Part shown: positions 54,401 to 64,000 of the stretch, in pieces
Layout of the letters: each line of letters begins with the position of its first letter
How positions within the stretch are numbered: position 1 is the stretch's first letter
NCBI RefSeq assembly: GCF_023898315.1
Contig: NC_064622.1
Span: 270,497,503 to 270,561,502 of the forward strand
Reading direction: 5' to 3'
Length of the DNA stretch: 64,000 nucleotides
Source of the DNA: Schistocerca nitens
Taxonomy: Eukaryota; Arthropoda; Insecta; Orthoptera; Acrididae
Program-made: the position numbers and the translations under genes
Notes under the pieces: generated by a model
Databases searched by the model: none
Told to the model about the DNA's origin: nothing
The model's input: only the letters and a program-made list of their open reading frames with translations

Positions 54401-55463
54401 AGGAAATGAGTGGGCTGATAAGAGAGTTTATGGCGTTTTCAGCCATAGGCTCAGTTGTTCTGTTGCGGTTCCATTTATTTGTAGATAAGGAAAAAGGAGA
54501 GTTTTGAATTTATTATGTTTTCATTTATTTTTCTGATTTGGTTTCTATTTTCTTTTTTTAAAAGCGCTGGTAGACGTTTCTCCTCCTTATATGAGGCTCA
54601 AACACGACCTTCAAGCAAAGACGAACGTTCTAATGTGATTTCTAAACTAAAAAAGAAAAAAAACCGCTGCGCTATTTTTCGTTAGATACAGGATGTAGAT
54701 GGTGTTAGTCCTACCTATTTTGTGGGACTGCACTGCAATGCTAATCATTTGCGTATCCAAGCACGTCGTTCATGTATGACTACAAAACATTTGTTGCATT
54801 ACGGCAGTGTAGATCGGCGGGGATTTCGTGGCCGAACGGACTGTTCCGCCACAGAACTGCCTCCGTTCCTACGGTAAGCTCAGAACCAGCACGACACCGG
54901 CAAAAACGGGCCTCAGATTAGATCTACGCCGTTACACAACCCGCCATTGCCATTTCCTCCTTTCTCCTCCGGCAAACGCCGCCCCCGCCTGGAAATAACA
55001 GGCGGCTATTTCCAGGCGCCTCTCCATTCACCGACCGACTCCAGAAATACGCCGTGGTCTATTTTCGGCACCGGGATTCGGGAGGAGTAATTTCGCACGT
55101 GTTGTTGACTGCTCCAAGACAAACAAGACGTCTTAAGCCAGGGCGGTCGCGTAGGTGAGCTGTCGGCGTGCTGGCAGATGCAAGTCTTCACGGGAAACCG
55201 GAGCCATTTCCCAACACACACTTCGCTGCATTCGAGGCGAAGGGTTTCTGCTTGTTCTGCGCCACGCGGACGTTGCTCACACACCCACGCCGCTCAAGAA
55301 CACACGCCGTCACTTCGAAGTTGCGTCAGTAGACGCCTCCTGCACGAGAAAGCGTGCAACATCAGCACATTGAGATCTTCACACACAGGCGATGGCGGAC
55401 AGCCACGAAATGTCCTGTAACGATGCGTCAACGCACCTCACCGCCACGAGGAAGACTTGAGGT
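54401..55463. other. no gene; perfect hairpin at 54986-55018
   Basis: CGCCTGGAAATA (54986-54997) and TATTTCCAGGCG (55007-55018) form a 12-bp perfect stem with a 9-base loop in a GC-rich stretch (54880-55440). Two overlapping frames there (55155-55420) have no domain. Confidence 0.5.
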
Positions 55464-55474
55464 CAGACACCGGT

Positions 55475-57792
55475 TGTTGTTGTTGTTGTTGTGGTCTTCA
55501 GTCCTGAGACTGGTTTGATGCAGCTCTCCATGCTACTCTATCCTGTGCAAGCTTCTTCATCTCCCAGTACCTACTGCAACCTACATCCTTCTGAATCTGC
55601 TTAGTGTATTCATCTCTTGGTCTCCCTCTACGATTTTTACCCTCCACGCTGCCCTCCAATGCTAAATTTGTGATCCCTTGATGCCTCAAAACATGTCCTA
55701 CCAACCGGTCCCTTCTTCGAGTCAAGTTGTGCCACAAACTTCTCTTCTCCCCAATCCTATTCAATGCCTCCTCATTAGTTACGTGATCTATCCACCTTAT
55801 CTTCAGCATTCTTCTGTAGCACCACATTTCGAAAGCTTCTATTCTCTTCTTGTCCATACTAGTTATCGTCCATGTTTCACTTCCATACATGGCTACACTC
55901 CATACAAATACTTTCAGAAACGACTTCCTGACACTTAAATCTATACTCGATGTTAACAAATTTCTCTTCTTCAGAAACGATTTCCTTGCCATTGCCAGTC
56001 TACATTTTATATCCTCTCTACTTCGACCATCATCAGTTATTTTACTCCCTAAATAGCAAAACTCTTTTACTACTTTAAGTGTCTCATTTCCTAATCTAAT
56101 TCCCTCAGCATCACCCGATTTAATTTGACTACATTCGATTATCCTCGTTTTGCTTTTGTTGATGTTCATCTTATATCCTCCTTTCAAGACACTGTCTATT
56201 CCGTTCAACTGCTCTTCCAAGTACTTTGCGGTCTCTGACAGAATTAAAATGTCATCGGCGAACCTCAACGTTTTTACTTCTTCTCCATGAATTTTAATAC
56301 CTACTCCGAATTTTTCTTTTGTTTCCTTTACTGCTTGCTCAATATACAGATTGAATAACATCGGAGAGAGGCTACAACCCTGTCTCACTCCTTTCCCAAC
56401 CACTGCTTCCCTTTCATGCCCCTCGACTCTTATAACTGCCATCTGGTTTCTGTACAAATTGTAAATAGCCTTTCGCTCCCTGTATTTTACCCCTGCCACC
56501 TTTAGAATGTGAAAGAGAGTATTCCAGTCAACATTGTCAAAAGCTTTCTCTAAGTCTACAAATGCTAGAAACGTAGGTTTGCCTTTTCTTAATCTTTCTT
56601 CTAAGATAAGTCGTAAGGTTAGTATTGCCTCACGTGTTCCAACATTTCTACGGAATCCAAACTGATCTTCCCCGAGGTCCGCTTCTACCAGTTTTTCCAT
56701 TCGTCTGTAAAGAATTCGCGTTAGTATTTTGCAGCTGTGACTTATTAAACTGATAGTTCGGTAATTTTCACATCTGTCAACACCTGCTTTCTTTGGGATT
56801 GGAATTATTATATTCTTCTTGAAGTCTGAGGGTGTTTCACCTGTCTCATACATCTTGCTCACCAGACGGTAGAGTTTTGTCAGGACTGGCTCTCCCAAGG
56901 CCGTCAGTAGTTCTAATGGAATGTTGTCTACTCCCGGGGCCTTATTTCGACTCAGGTCTTTCAGTGCTCTGTCAAACTCTTCACGCAGTATCGTATCTCC
57001 CATTTCATCTTCATCTACATCCTCTTCCATTTCCATAATATTGTCCTCAAGTACATCGCCCTTGTATAAACCCTCTATATACTCCTTCCACCTTTCTGCC
57101 TTCCCTTCTTTGCTTAGAACTGGGTTGCCATCTGAGCTCTTGATATTCATACAAGTGGTTCTCTTTTCTCCAAAGGTCTCTTTAATTTTCCTGTAGGCAG
57201 TATCTATCTTACACCTAGTGAGAGAAGCCTCTACATCCTTACATTTGTCCTCTAGCCATCCCTGCTTAGCCATTTTGCACTTCCTGTCGATCTCATTTTT
57301 GAGACGTTTGTATTCCTTTTTGCCTGCTTCATTTACTGCATTTTTATATTTTCTCCTTTCATCAATTAAATTCAATATTTCTTCTGTTACCCAAGGATTT
57401 CTGTTAGCCCTCGTCTTTTTACCTACTTGATCCTCTGCTGCCTTCACTACTTCATCCCTCAGAGCTACCCATTCTTCTTCTACTGTATTTCTTTCCCCCA
57501 TTCCTGTCAATTGTTCCCTTATGCTCTCCCTGAAACTCTCTACAACCTCTCGTTCTTTCAGTTTATCCAGGTCCCATCTCCTTAAATTCCCACCTTTTTG
57601 CAGTTTCTTCAGTTTCAATCTGCAGTTCATAACCAAGAGATTGTGGTCAGATTCCATATCTGCCCCTGGAAATGTCTTACAATTTAAAACCTGATTCCTA
57701 AATCTCTGTCTTACCATTATATAATCTATCTGATACCTTTTAGTATCTCCAGGATTCTTCCAGGTATACAGCCTTCTTCTATGATTCTTGAA
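55475..57792 (-). mobile_element. RTE-like LINE, 5'-truncated insertion with target duplication
   Basis: CAGACACCGGT at 55464-55474 and 57793-57803 is an 11-bp perfect duplication. The 3' tail (CAA)n lies at 55475-55491. Coding sequence is open from the 5' truncation point (57792, encoding FKNHRRRLYTWKNPG) to the stop at 55498. The element therefore lacks the front of its APE endonuclease, but its RT is intact. Confidence 0.93.
55498..57717 (-). CDS. LINE endonuclease end plus intact reverse transcriptase, 739 aa
   Basis: Starts at the first Met (MVRQRFRNQVLNCKTFPGAD); the frame is open about 25 codons upstream (LYTWKNPGDTKRYQIDYI, last APE endonuclease block) to the truncation at 57792. SDHNLLVMNC near residue 24 closes the endonuclease. 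RT blocks: RNKAPGVDNIPLELL (about 265), NYRTISLISHSCKILTRILY (about 322), FLAFVDLEKAFDNVDW (about 384, catalytic Asp), GVRQGCSLSPMLFNLYIEQ (about 444), LRFADDILILSE (about 485, catalytic Asp pair), EFCYLGSKITDDGRS (about 557). C terminus SLWHNLTRRRDRLVGHVLRH and GKNRRGRPRDEYTKQIQKDV. No stops. The clade is RTE-like by tail and C-terminal style, not firmly set. Reverse transcription by target priming is the expected role. Confidence 0.88.
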   Translation of the reverse strand: MVRQRFRNQVLNCKTFPGADMESDHNLLVMNCRLKLKKLQKGGNLRRWDLDKLKEREVVESFRESIREQLTGMGERNTVEEEWVALRDEVVKAAEDQVGKKTRANRNPWVTEEILNLIDERRKYKNAVNEAGKKEYKRLKNEIDRKCKMAKQGWLEDKCKDVEASLTRCKIDTAYRKIKETFGEKRTTCMNIKSSDGNPVLSKEGKAERWKEYIEGLYKGDVLEDNIMEMEEDVDEDEMGDTILREEFDRALKDLSRNKAPGVDNIPLELLTALGEPVLTKLYRLVSKMYETGETPSDFKKNIIIPIPKKAGVDRCENYRTISLISHSCKILTRILYRRMEKLVEADLGEDQFGFRRNVGTREAILTLRLILEERLRKGKPTFLAFVDLEKAFDNVDWNTLFHILKVAGVKYRERKAIYNLYRNQMAVIRVEGHEREAVVGKGVRQGCSLSPMLFNLYIEQAVKETKEKFGVGIKIHGEEVKTLRFADDILILSETAKYLEEQLNGIDSVLKGGYKMNINKSKTRIIECSQIKSGDAEGIRLGNETLKVVKEFCYLGSKITDDGRSREDIKCRLAMARKSFLKKRNLLTSSIDLSVRKSFLKVFVWSVAMYGSETWTITSMDKKRIEAFEMWCYRRMLKIRWIDHVTNEEALNRIGEKRSLWHNLTRRRDRLVGHVLRHQGITNLALEGSVEGKNRRGRPRDEYTKQIQKDVGCSRYWEMKKLAQDRVAWRAASNQSQD

Positions 57793-57824
57793 CAGACACC
57801 GGTACGGTCAAGAATTTCTCTTTC

Positions 57825-58080
57825 GTAGCGGGAATGCTTAAGATTATAAGGGTAGATCAGTATCAAAGAGGCAACAGTAACTCGAACTGGGAAAAAAATA
57901 AATTTATGGCACAACTCGACGAAAAGAAGTGATCTGTTGGTGATACACAGACTGAGGCATCGAGGAATCGTTAATTTGGTAATGCAGGGAACTATGGAGG
58001 GATACAGTGGAGTGGACATTCCAAGGGAGACCAAGACTTGACTCCTGTTAACTAGTTCAGATGGATGTAGGGTGCATTAG
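57825..58080 (+). pseudogene. LINE C-terminal relic, forward strand
   Basis: KFMAQLDE and RLRHRGIVNLVMQGTMEGYS parallel the LWHNLTR and LRHQGITNLALEGSVEGKN blocks of the neighbouring reverse-strand LINE, in shifting frames, ending QMDVGC near 58070. It lies head to head with that LINE. Confidence 0.65.
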
Positions 58081-58084
58081 CTAT

Positions 58085-59150
58085 GCAGAGTTTCCTAGTA
58101 GTAAATGGGGACGTTCTAAGACAGTGCTTAATAATACCCTAAAAACCTACATAATCCCAGTTTTAACGAAAGAAAGCGAAGCAACTGTTACGGTTACTAC
58201 CAGAGATATCAACATGTTAGAGACAGTCCAGAACCAAGCATTAAAAATTCTAACTTTTGGAATAAAATCAACACCTTCAGTATGTATGAGAATTTTAATT
58301 TACAGGTTAGCACTGCTTCAGTACGAGAAACTGATCAGTCTACCCGATCGTACTAAATGGTTAAAATATAAAGATTCATGTAACAATAATAGAAGGCAGC
58401 TGAGAACAAAAATTAGCTTCATCCAAAAGGTAGGAGACTGAAGATCACAATAGTAATTGCCTAAAGTTGATGCTAACGAACGTATTTTCTCACTCTCTCC
58501 AATTCTGCTTCCTCAATTACGACACGAGGAAGACGTAATGGATAATTATAACGTAAGTGAAACAGATAAATTAATAATGGGAGCGTTGGAAACAATAAAG
58601 CTGAGATGCCCTGAAGATCAGTGCCTCCACATCTACACAGATGGTTCATTAAGAGATAAAGAAGGAAACGTGGATGTAGGAATATACAGCACAACTTTCT
58701 CTTTCTACTGAATTTTAGGACCGCACCACTCGAATTCTGAAGGAAGTTGAAGCCATTAGAACTGGAACAAGGAGTCTAAATAGCTATTTACACACATTCG
58801 TCATAGAAGTTATATTTTGTGATTTGAGAGCAGCAATATCGGCAGTTACCTACATACAAGAACCAAAAATCGTTGAAGTTAAAGTAATCCAAAAAGTAAT
58901 TAAATTTCTACTCTAGAAGAACGGGACAATTGCAATTCAGTGGATTGAGTACCTAACGTTTGTGTGTGCACCCTATACAGAAACAGAATGTGAAATGAAA
59001 GTAATAATACTAATGATATGTAAAATGGAAAGAGCACACGGAATAACGTGGGTATTTACAACAAAAATACGTACCAAAACAGGCAAAAATAACGCATCAC
59101 AACCCGGTAATAAAACTAGAAAGCCTCTGCCCAAGTGAAAGCGTCAAGTG
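58085..59150 (+). pseudogene. LINE relic with RNase H domain
   Basis: Frame 58061-58441 resembles the C-terminal side of an RT: MLETVQNQALKILTFGIKST then PSVCMRILIYRLALLQYEKL. Frame 58457-58711 contains HIYTDGSLRDKEGNVDVGIY, the first catalytic block of RNase H. In later frames VEAIRTGTRSLNSYLHT and IEVIFCDLRAAISAVTYIQE give the second and third blocks, then IAIQWIEYLTFV where IQWIPSHVG is expected. RNase H after RT is typical of I, LOA and related clades. Stops and shifts are frequent. Confidence 0.72.
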
Positions 59151-59154
59151 TATT

Positions 59155-59650
59155 AGAAATTAGAGAAACCAGAAAAATTGCAGACAAGAATCATGAGGAA
59201 AATTTTAGAAATTAATCAGAAGCCCAAAAATTAGGAAGCAGCGATGAAATATATCAAAATATAGAAAAAAACCAAGAGAAACAATGAGGGGAAACACTAC
59301 TGATTTTTTTGGACATACACACAAGATGAATGACAATAAGTTGATAAAACAGATTTGCAACTATCCCCAGGGAAAGAATTTAACAACAGGTTGGATCCAA
59401 GAGGTTAAAAATGTTTTACAAATACACAACATAAAAGCAGAAGAAGCGACAGAAACGAGGTTTCCAGAAGGAACGTGTTCAAAGCAGAGCGTGAGAAAGG
59501 ATGTGAAGTGATCTGAGCAAAGACGAAAGACAATTGGAGGAAAATCTACGACAAAATGAGAAGGAACTGAAGCGTTCACGTGGTCCAATGATGGTCAAAA
59601 TTGAATGAAAAATAATGATGATAAACAGCAGACAAACGTAAGTTCTGATT
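59155..59650 (+). pseudogene. another LINE family, C-terminal relic
   Basis: RLQTRIMRKILEINQKPKN near 59180, then FFGHTHKMNDNKLIKQICNY and GKNLTTGWIQEVKNVLQIHN (frame 59284-59511), then WSEQRRKTIGGK-like sequence. The RKI...FYGH..RM order is typical of the C-terminal region of several APE-type LINEs. No polymerase block remains. Confidence 0.55.
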
Positions 59651-60283
59651 AAGCTAATCAAAGAAAACACTAGCGTTGTTGTTTTAAGGACCAAAAATCA
59701 AATTAAAATTACATACATCGTCTTACACCATTTACTGGAGCCACTGTGAAGTAAAATAAACAGCAGTTTATCAGAAAGAAAATGCGCTGACGGGTTAGCT
59801 GGCAGAGTCTTGTAGCAAAGAATCTGTTACCTATTGTGTCTAGTTCCAACAGTTCATACTGGAAACAGTCAATTCTTATACATAAATGCTACAACTGCAA
59901 AGCTAGAGCAAAGAGGAATCTCATTATTTCGACAGCTGTCTGCATGTAAACACCTGAAAAGGGCTTTTCACTGACTGGGCACCGATCTGTATTACGCGAC
60001 GTCATTAGAAATCCAGCAACATTCTTAGATTTGTGCGTCTTTTTGACGAGATAACTATGTATGCACGCATAGTTCTCAAGAGAAAAAAAAGAAAACTACA
60101 TGACTAGTGGTGACACTGATGGCAGACTGAACCAATGCCCTGAAATTAGCATCAGTGCACGTGCAGTGGAGAGATCGTTACTGCATGTAAACATTTCTGT
60201 ACGCTGCTAACGTGGAAAGAATCAGTGTGCCCATCCGAAAAGGGTACAGAAACCGAGAATTCACTCATTATGAGGACGCTAAC
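59651..60283. other. no gene recognised
   Basis: AT-rich, no repeats recognised. Confidence 0.4.
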
Positions 60284-60935
60284 AAAGAATTAAGTCGGGT
60301 GATGCTGCGGGAATTAGATTAGGAAATGAGACACAGAAGTAGATGTATGTTGCTATTTGGGGAGCAAAATAACTGATGATGGTCGAAGTAGAGAGGATGT
60401 AAAATACAGACTGGCAATGGCAAGGAAAGCGTTTCTGAAGAAGAGAAATTTGTTAATATCGAGTATAAATTTAAGTATCTGGAAGTCGTTTCTGAAAGTA
60501 TTTGTATAGAGTGTAGCCATGTATGGAAGTGAAACATGGACGATAAATAGTTTGGATAAGAAGAAAATAGAAGCTTTCGAAATGTGGTGCTACAGAAGAA
60601 TGCTGAAGATTAGATGGGTAGATCACATAACTAATGAGGAGGTATTGAATAAAATTGGGGAGAAGAGAAATTTGTGGCACAACTTGACTAGAAGAAGGGA
60701 TCGGTTGGTAGGACATGTTTTGAGGCATCAAGGGATCACAAATTTAGCATTGGAGGGCAGCGTGGAAGGTAAAAATCGCAGAGGGAGACCAAGAGATGAT
60801 TACACTAAGCAGGTTCAGAAGGATGTAGGTTGCAGTAGGTACTGGGAGATGAAAAAGCTTGGTCTGGATAGAGTAACGTGGAGAGCTGCATCAAAGCAGT
60901 CTCTGGACTGAAGACCACAACAACAACTACAATGC
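60284..60935 (+). pseudogene. RTE-like LINE, 3' end copy
   Basis: Starts RIKSGDAAGIRLGNET (about 60284), breaks near 60335, resumes LAMARKAFLKKRNLLISSIN, stop at 60509, then a 130-codon open frame from 60519 (MYGSETWTINSLDKKKIEAF ... VTWRAASKQSLD) to 60911. AAGACCACAACAACAAC tail follows. Same family as 46.6 and 55.5 kb; severe 5' truncation. Confidence 0.85.
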
Positions 60936-61925
60936 CACAACACACGAGGCTTAATTTGGCACTTAATGCGTTTAAGCTGTTCTCCCTTCATAGTCGGGTG
61001 AAAGCCATTCTGGCGGGGCTAGAAATTGTCCAAAATTGTAACAGGTTGTTCGTCTTGCTACTTCGGTGTCACCAATGTCTTTCAAGTCAGGGCAGTTATG
61101 AGTACATACAAGGAGGCAATTAGTTCAGGTACTCTCTACGGAAATCGCAGTGTGAGATAGCGGTGCCTTGCCGCTTCGCGTAACGGACGCAAGGTGTTTC
61201 CGCCTTGCAGATTGCATTCAGTTTCCCAAGTCAACGTGGCGTCTATGATCTATTTAACAAGTGTTACTGTCGAATTGTCTCACATGAACGAACACGATTG
61301 CAAATCCATCAAGTAGTGTTATAACTGGCGATCAAAAACAGTATTGCTCTTTGTGAATATTGAGACATTTAGGAGAGGAGTTTTGGGTGCGAAATTTACA
61401 GGATGAGCATCATCATTAAAACTTTCGAATCATTTCATTGATGACAGCGATCTCTACGAAACAGGAATTGGTTATTTCATTCCCCAGTGGGATAAACGCC
61501 TTAATGCATGTCGTGATTACTTCTGAATAGAACTGGTACCGTTGTGGCGGGTGTTCGGGTTTCATTTGATTGACTGTGAAAGGCAGATCAAGAGCAAATC
61601 ACTCATTACACTACTAATATTCGAAGTTAACTAGATGGCAATATGCGCATCTTCAATGTCAGTACTTTTCTGATTACATATTTTGAGCACTGTTGTATGT
61701 TAAATTGTTTGTGATTGAGCTTCAGCCTATTCTGTAACTTTTTCGGCATCTTTTTCGCGATGTATGCTCTCACGTTTATTAAAATAATGCTTCACGTTTT
61801 CATGTTAGTATCGAATGAAAATAGCTGCATCGCATACATGCCAGAAGGAACAGGCACTGCGGCGACTACAGCCATAATGAAATACACGAAAGTTATGGAC
61901 AACCATCAGCTGTATAATGGAATAA
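60936..61925. other. no gene recognised
   Basis: No coding signal or repeat family recognised. Confidence 0.4.
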
Positions 61926-62230
61926 CGACAATGAAAATTTGTGCCTGACCAGGACTCGAACCCGGATTCCCGCTTATCGTGTGCGGTCGCCTTACCATTG
62001 GATTATCAGAGTACGACTCACGGTCAGACCCAAACTTCCGTATGTCATCAACAATACGTCTGCAACCTGTACTCGTACATCCTTTATTTGTATTTCCGTA
62101 CGTGCGAGATAGTTTAGATGAAAATGCTTGCCTGGTGTCGGTGACATTGGTGTGCTTGTGTTGTTTCGAATTACGATGCATGCATGGATGTCTGGAGGAA
62201 CTTTGCATCGTACTTCTGACCAACAGAGGC
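61926..62230 (-). repeat. SINE-E (tRNA-headed)
   Basis: Left end GAAAATTTGTGCCTGACCAG with ACTCGAACCCGGATTCCCG (reversed B box) and GGTCGCCTTACCATTGGATT (reversed A box), then body CACGGTCAGACCCAAACTTC and TACAACCTGTACTCG-like sequence to about 62110. The distal boundary is uncertain. Confidence 0.7.
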
Positions 62231-62234
62231 ACTA

Positions 62235-62855
62235 TTAATGGAATATTCCGGGCTATTATGCCGTGGCCTAAAGGAGTTCACTGCCAAACCCGACGTTTCG
62301 TCCCAATCTGCGGAGGATATTTTCAAGAGGGATCGTAGCTTTGTTGAATGTCCCAGTCATCCCCCGGCTCGCTACTGACTACAGCATAATTCCGCTTCCG
62401 CGAACTTCCGCGCAGTGGCGTGACGTCATACGTTTCGAATTCGCGAGCGCAACTGGCCGTTGTCGACTGCCGTCGTCCGCTGTTACTGTCATCCCATGGT
62501 GGAAGACTGATAAACATGTTCCTCAGCACCGGTGAAATCGAGAAGTTTCCCCGACATTCATTAAGGACGTGACTGACCGCATAGGAAAAATCTTGAGAAA
62601 GCAGAACATCGCGGTAATTTACACACCCACGCGGAAGATACAAGACAATCTAAAATCGGCCAAGGATGCTCGCCAACCTCTGGGAAAAGCTGGAATTTAT
62701 AGGATTCCGTGTAGTTGTGGGGAGGTGTACGTGGGTACTAAAAAAAGAACTGTCAAAAAACGACTCGAAGAGAACAAGGGCAATTGCAGAAGTGGGGAGA
62801 CTGACTGATCAGCTGTTGCGGAACACGCTTTACAGCCAGGAGACCATCACATTCA
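62235..62855 (+). pseudogene. Penelope-like element relic with GIY-YIG endonuclease
   Basis: Frame 62569-62808 reads MTDRIGKILRKQNIAVIYTP, then KAGIYRIPCSCGEVYVGTKK and RTVKKRLEENKG. GIY and YVG are the two signature triplets of the GIY-YIG nuclease, the CSCG pair is typical of Penelope-like C termini, and the usual His after RLEE is Asn. After a TGA stop the frame continues SAVAEHALQPGDHH. Upstream 62235-62560 (AACCCGACGTTTCGTCCCAA) is non-coding and probably part of the element. The RT domain is absent. Confidence 0.78.
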
Positions 62856-62867
62856 TCAAGTCGTACA

Positions 62868-63022
62868 TCAATTACTTAAGAATGGATGACCATACATTTC
62901 TGTATGTGCTCAGTGAAGTGTATCCTCATATCACAAAGCACAATATTCCCTTAAGAACTGCTACATCTGCAGAAGACACACTCACTGTAACAGTCCGATT
63001 CCTTGCTACAGGAGAGGGATAG
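62868..63022 (+). pseudogene. PIF/Harbinger transposase N-terminal fragment
   Basis: YLRMDDHTFLYVLSEVYPHI, TKHNIPLRTATSAEDTLTVT and VRFLATGEG match the conserved N-terminal region (MD..TF..LL..V.P.I.. then LRFLATG) of Harbinger-type nucleases. The frame stops directly after GEG, where the TTAGG-like tract begins. Joined without spacer to the Penelope-like relic. Confidence 0.75.
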
Positions 63023-63090
63023 GTTAGGATAGGATAGGTTAGGATAGGTTAGGTTAGGTTAGGTTAGGTCAGGTCAGGTCAGGTCAGGTC
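63019..63090. repeat. TTAGG / TCAGG tandem tract
   Basis: Imperfect GGTTA/GGATA units give way to four or five TTAGG units and then about five TCAGG units. TTAGG is the usual insect telomere repeat and TCAGG a variant in some beetles. The length (72 bp) is small. 63091-63377 shows no feature. Confidence 0.85.
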
Positions 63091-63377
63091 TCCAATCTTC
63101 TTAATCTATTTTTGTATTCAGGGTGCCTCACGTTGTAGAGAGCTTCATCAACTTCATACATCTGTATTAATTTTGTAGTTTGTCGGCACACACCAATTGC
63201 ATTTACCGGCAATGTTTATAAACACACTACAGACGACAGAACGCTGCAGCGATGCTAGCGCTCCATGTGGTAACATGTCACATTGCAGTGAACAGAAGAC
63301 AAGCGACTTCTTTGATAAAATCTACAGCGATGCCCTAGATTTGATCAAAATTGGACGACATTTTGACAAAGTCCCCT

Positions 63378-63448
63378 ATTACACCATCAAATATCTTTGA
63401 CAAAGATTTTTGACAACGATATTTGACAAAGAAATTTGATGGTGTAAT
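63378..63448. repeat. 71-bp palindrome
   Basis: ATTACACCATCAAAT (63378-63392) and ATTTGATGGTGTAAT (63434-63448) are perfect 15-bp inverted arms around repeats of TTTGACAAAG. It may be a miniature transposon or the end of one. Confidence 0.7.
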
Positions 63449-63449
63449 T

Positions 63450-63590
63450 GGGATTTTTATGGATGAGAATGCACCATGTCACTGGGACACAGTTGTTCAC
63501 GATTGGTTTGAAGAACATTCTGGGGAATTCCAGCGAACGATTTGGCGACACAGATCACTCGACATGAATCCCATCGACACTGTATATACT
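63450..63590 (+). pseudogene. Tc1-D transposase scrap
   Basis: IGIFMDENAPCHWDTVVHDW, FEEHSGEFQRTIW and SLDMNPIDT correspond to the block from the second Asp (MDENAPCH) to the third motif (DMNPIE, here Asp-Thr). No terminal repeats seen. Confidence 0.7.
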
Positions 63591-63640
63591 CTCGAGTCAC
63601 AAACATACAAATTTACAGTAGCCATACACAGCAATATATA

Positions 63641-64000
63641 CACTCCTGGAAATGGAAAAAAGAACACATTGACACCGGTGTGTCAGACCCACCATACTTG
63701 CTCCGGACACTGCGAGAGGGCTGTACAAGCAATGATCACACGCACGGCACAGCGGACACACCAGGAACCGCGGTGTTGGCCGTCGAATGGCGCTAGCTGC
63801 GCAGCATTTGTGCACCACCGCCGTCAGTGTCAGCCAGTTTGCCGTGGCATACGGAGCTCCATCGCAGTCTTTAACACTGGTAGCATGCCGCGACAGCGTG
63901 GACGTGAACCGTATGTGCAGTTGACGGACTTTGAGCGACGGCGTATAGTGGGCATGCGGGAGGCCGGGTGGACGTACCGCCGAATTGCTCAACACGTGGG
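63641..64000 (+). mobile_element. Tc1-B element, second copy, cut by window end
   Basis: Begins CACTCCTGGAAATGGAAAAA after TA at 63639-63640. Compared with the 3235-4649 copy it has seven extra bases near 63765 (GGAACCG region) and one base change (CACCACCGCC for CACCGCCGCC). The transposase start is intact. Confidence 0.93.
63885..64000 (+). CDS. Tc1-B transposase, first 38 codons
   Basis: MPRQRGREPYVQLTDFERRR then IVGMREAGWTYRRIAQHV, identical in the visible part to the intact transposase at 3390-4412. It covers the first helix-turn-helix region only. Whether the rest is intact cannot be seen. Confidence 0.9.
   Translation, partial: MPRQRGREPYVQLTDFERRRIVGMREAGWTYRRIAQHV

Noticed and set aside
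55678-57430. Plus-strand frames opposite the 739-codon LINE
   Set aside because: Antisense shadows of the RT coding strand.

Overview
The window reads as intergenic DNA from a large, repeat-rich insect genome, most likely an orthopteran (grasshopper or locust, Schistocerca-like). This is inferred from the repeat content: dense tRNA-headed SINEs, many Tc1/mariner families, R4/Dong-type, CR1-like and RTE-like non-LTR retrotransposons, a Penelope-like relic, dinucleotide microsatellites and a short TTAGG tract. The species assignment rests on remembered repeat families, not on a search. I found no complete host gene, rRNA, functional tRNA, CRISPR array or bacterial operon. Family letters used here (Tc1-A to Tc1-I, SINE-A to SINE-H) are local labels.

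Layout. 1-5.2 kb: a mariner cut by the window start, then a nest in which Tc1-B (intact 340-residue transposase) sits inside a dead Tc1-A, which sits in the TA-rich tail of a tRNA-headed SINE that forms one arm of a ~280-bp-arm palindrome. 5.6-10.2 kb: SINEs of three families. 12.6-17 kb: a LINE relic, then a near full-length R4/Dong-like retrotransposon with (TAA)n at both ends. 18-29 kb: SINE-H, a charged ORF of unknown status, nested SINEs, CR1-like 3' ends, a foldback element carrying a hammerhead-like motif, and decayed Tc1-C and mariner copies. 30.7-31.9 kb: a CR1-like LINE relic. 33.2-45.9 kb: Tc1-E, Tc1-I, a 1.15-kb element with ~300-bp inverted repeats, a 648-bp mariner-type deletion derivative, Tc1-F, a mariner relic and Tc1-G. 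46.6-48.6 kb: three LINE 3' pieces, two forward and one reverse. 49.7-54.4 kb: a palindromic SINE-H, SINE-A and SINE-D insertions and Tc1-H. 55.5-57.8 kb: a 5'-truncated LINE with an open 739-codon frame and an 11-bp target duplication. 57.8-60.9 kb: four further LINE relics. 61.9-64 kb: SINE-E, a Penelope-like GIY-YIG relic joined to a PIF/Harbinger fragment, a TTAGG/TCAGG tract, a small palindrome, a Tc1-D scrap, and a second Tc1-B cut by the window end.

How the parts interact. Tc1/mariner elements move as DNA through terminal inverted repeats and TA targets. SINEs carry RNA polymerase III-type internal promoters and depend on LINE enzymes; seven have clear 7-13 bp target duplications. The R4-type element appears to use TAA microsatellites as targets. 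The best candidates for recent activity are Tc1-B (intact frame, second copy nearly identical over ~360 bp) and the LINE at 55.5-57.8 kb. The observations most worth a second look are the Tc1-B catalytic spacing, the TAA-flanked R4 element with 3' hairpins, the hammerhead-like core, the tRNA-headed palindromes and the telomere-like tract.
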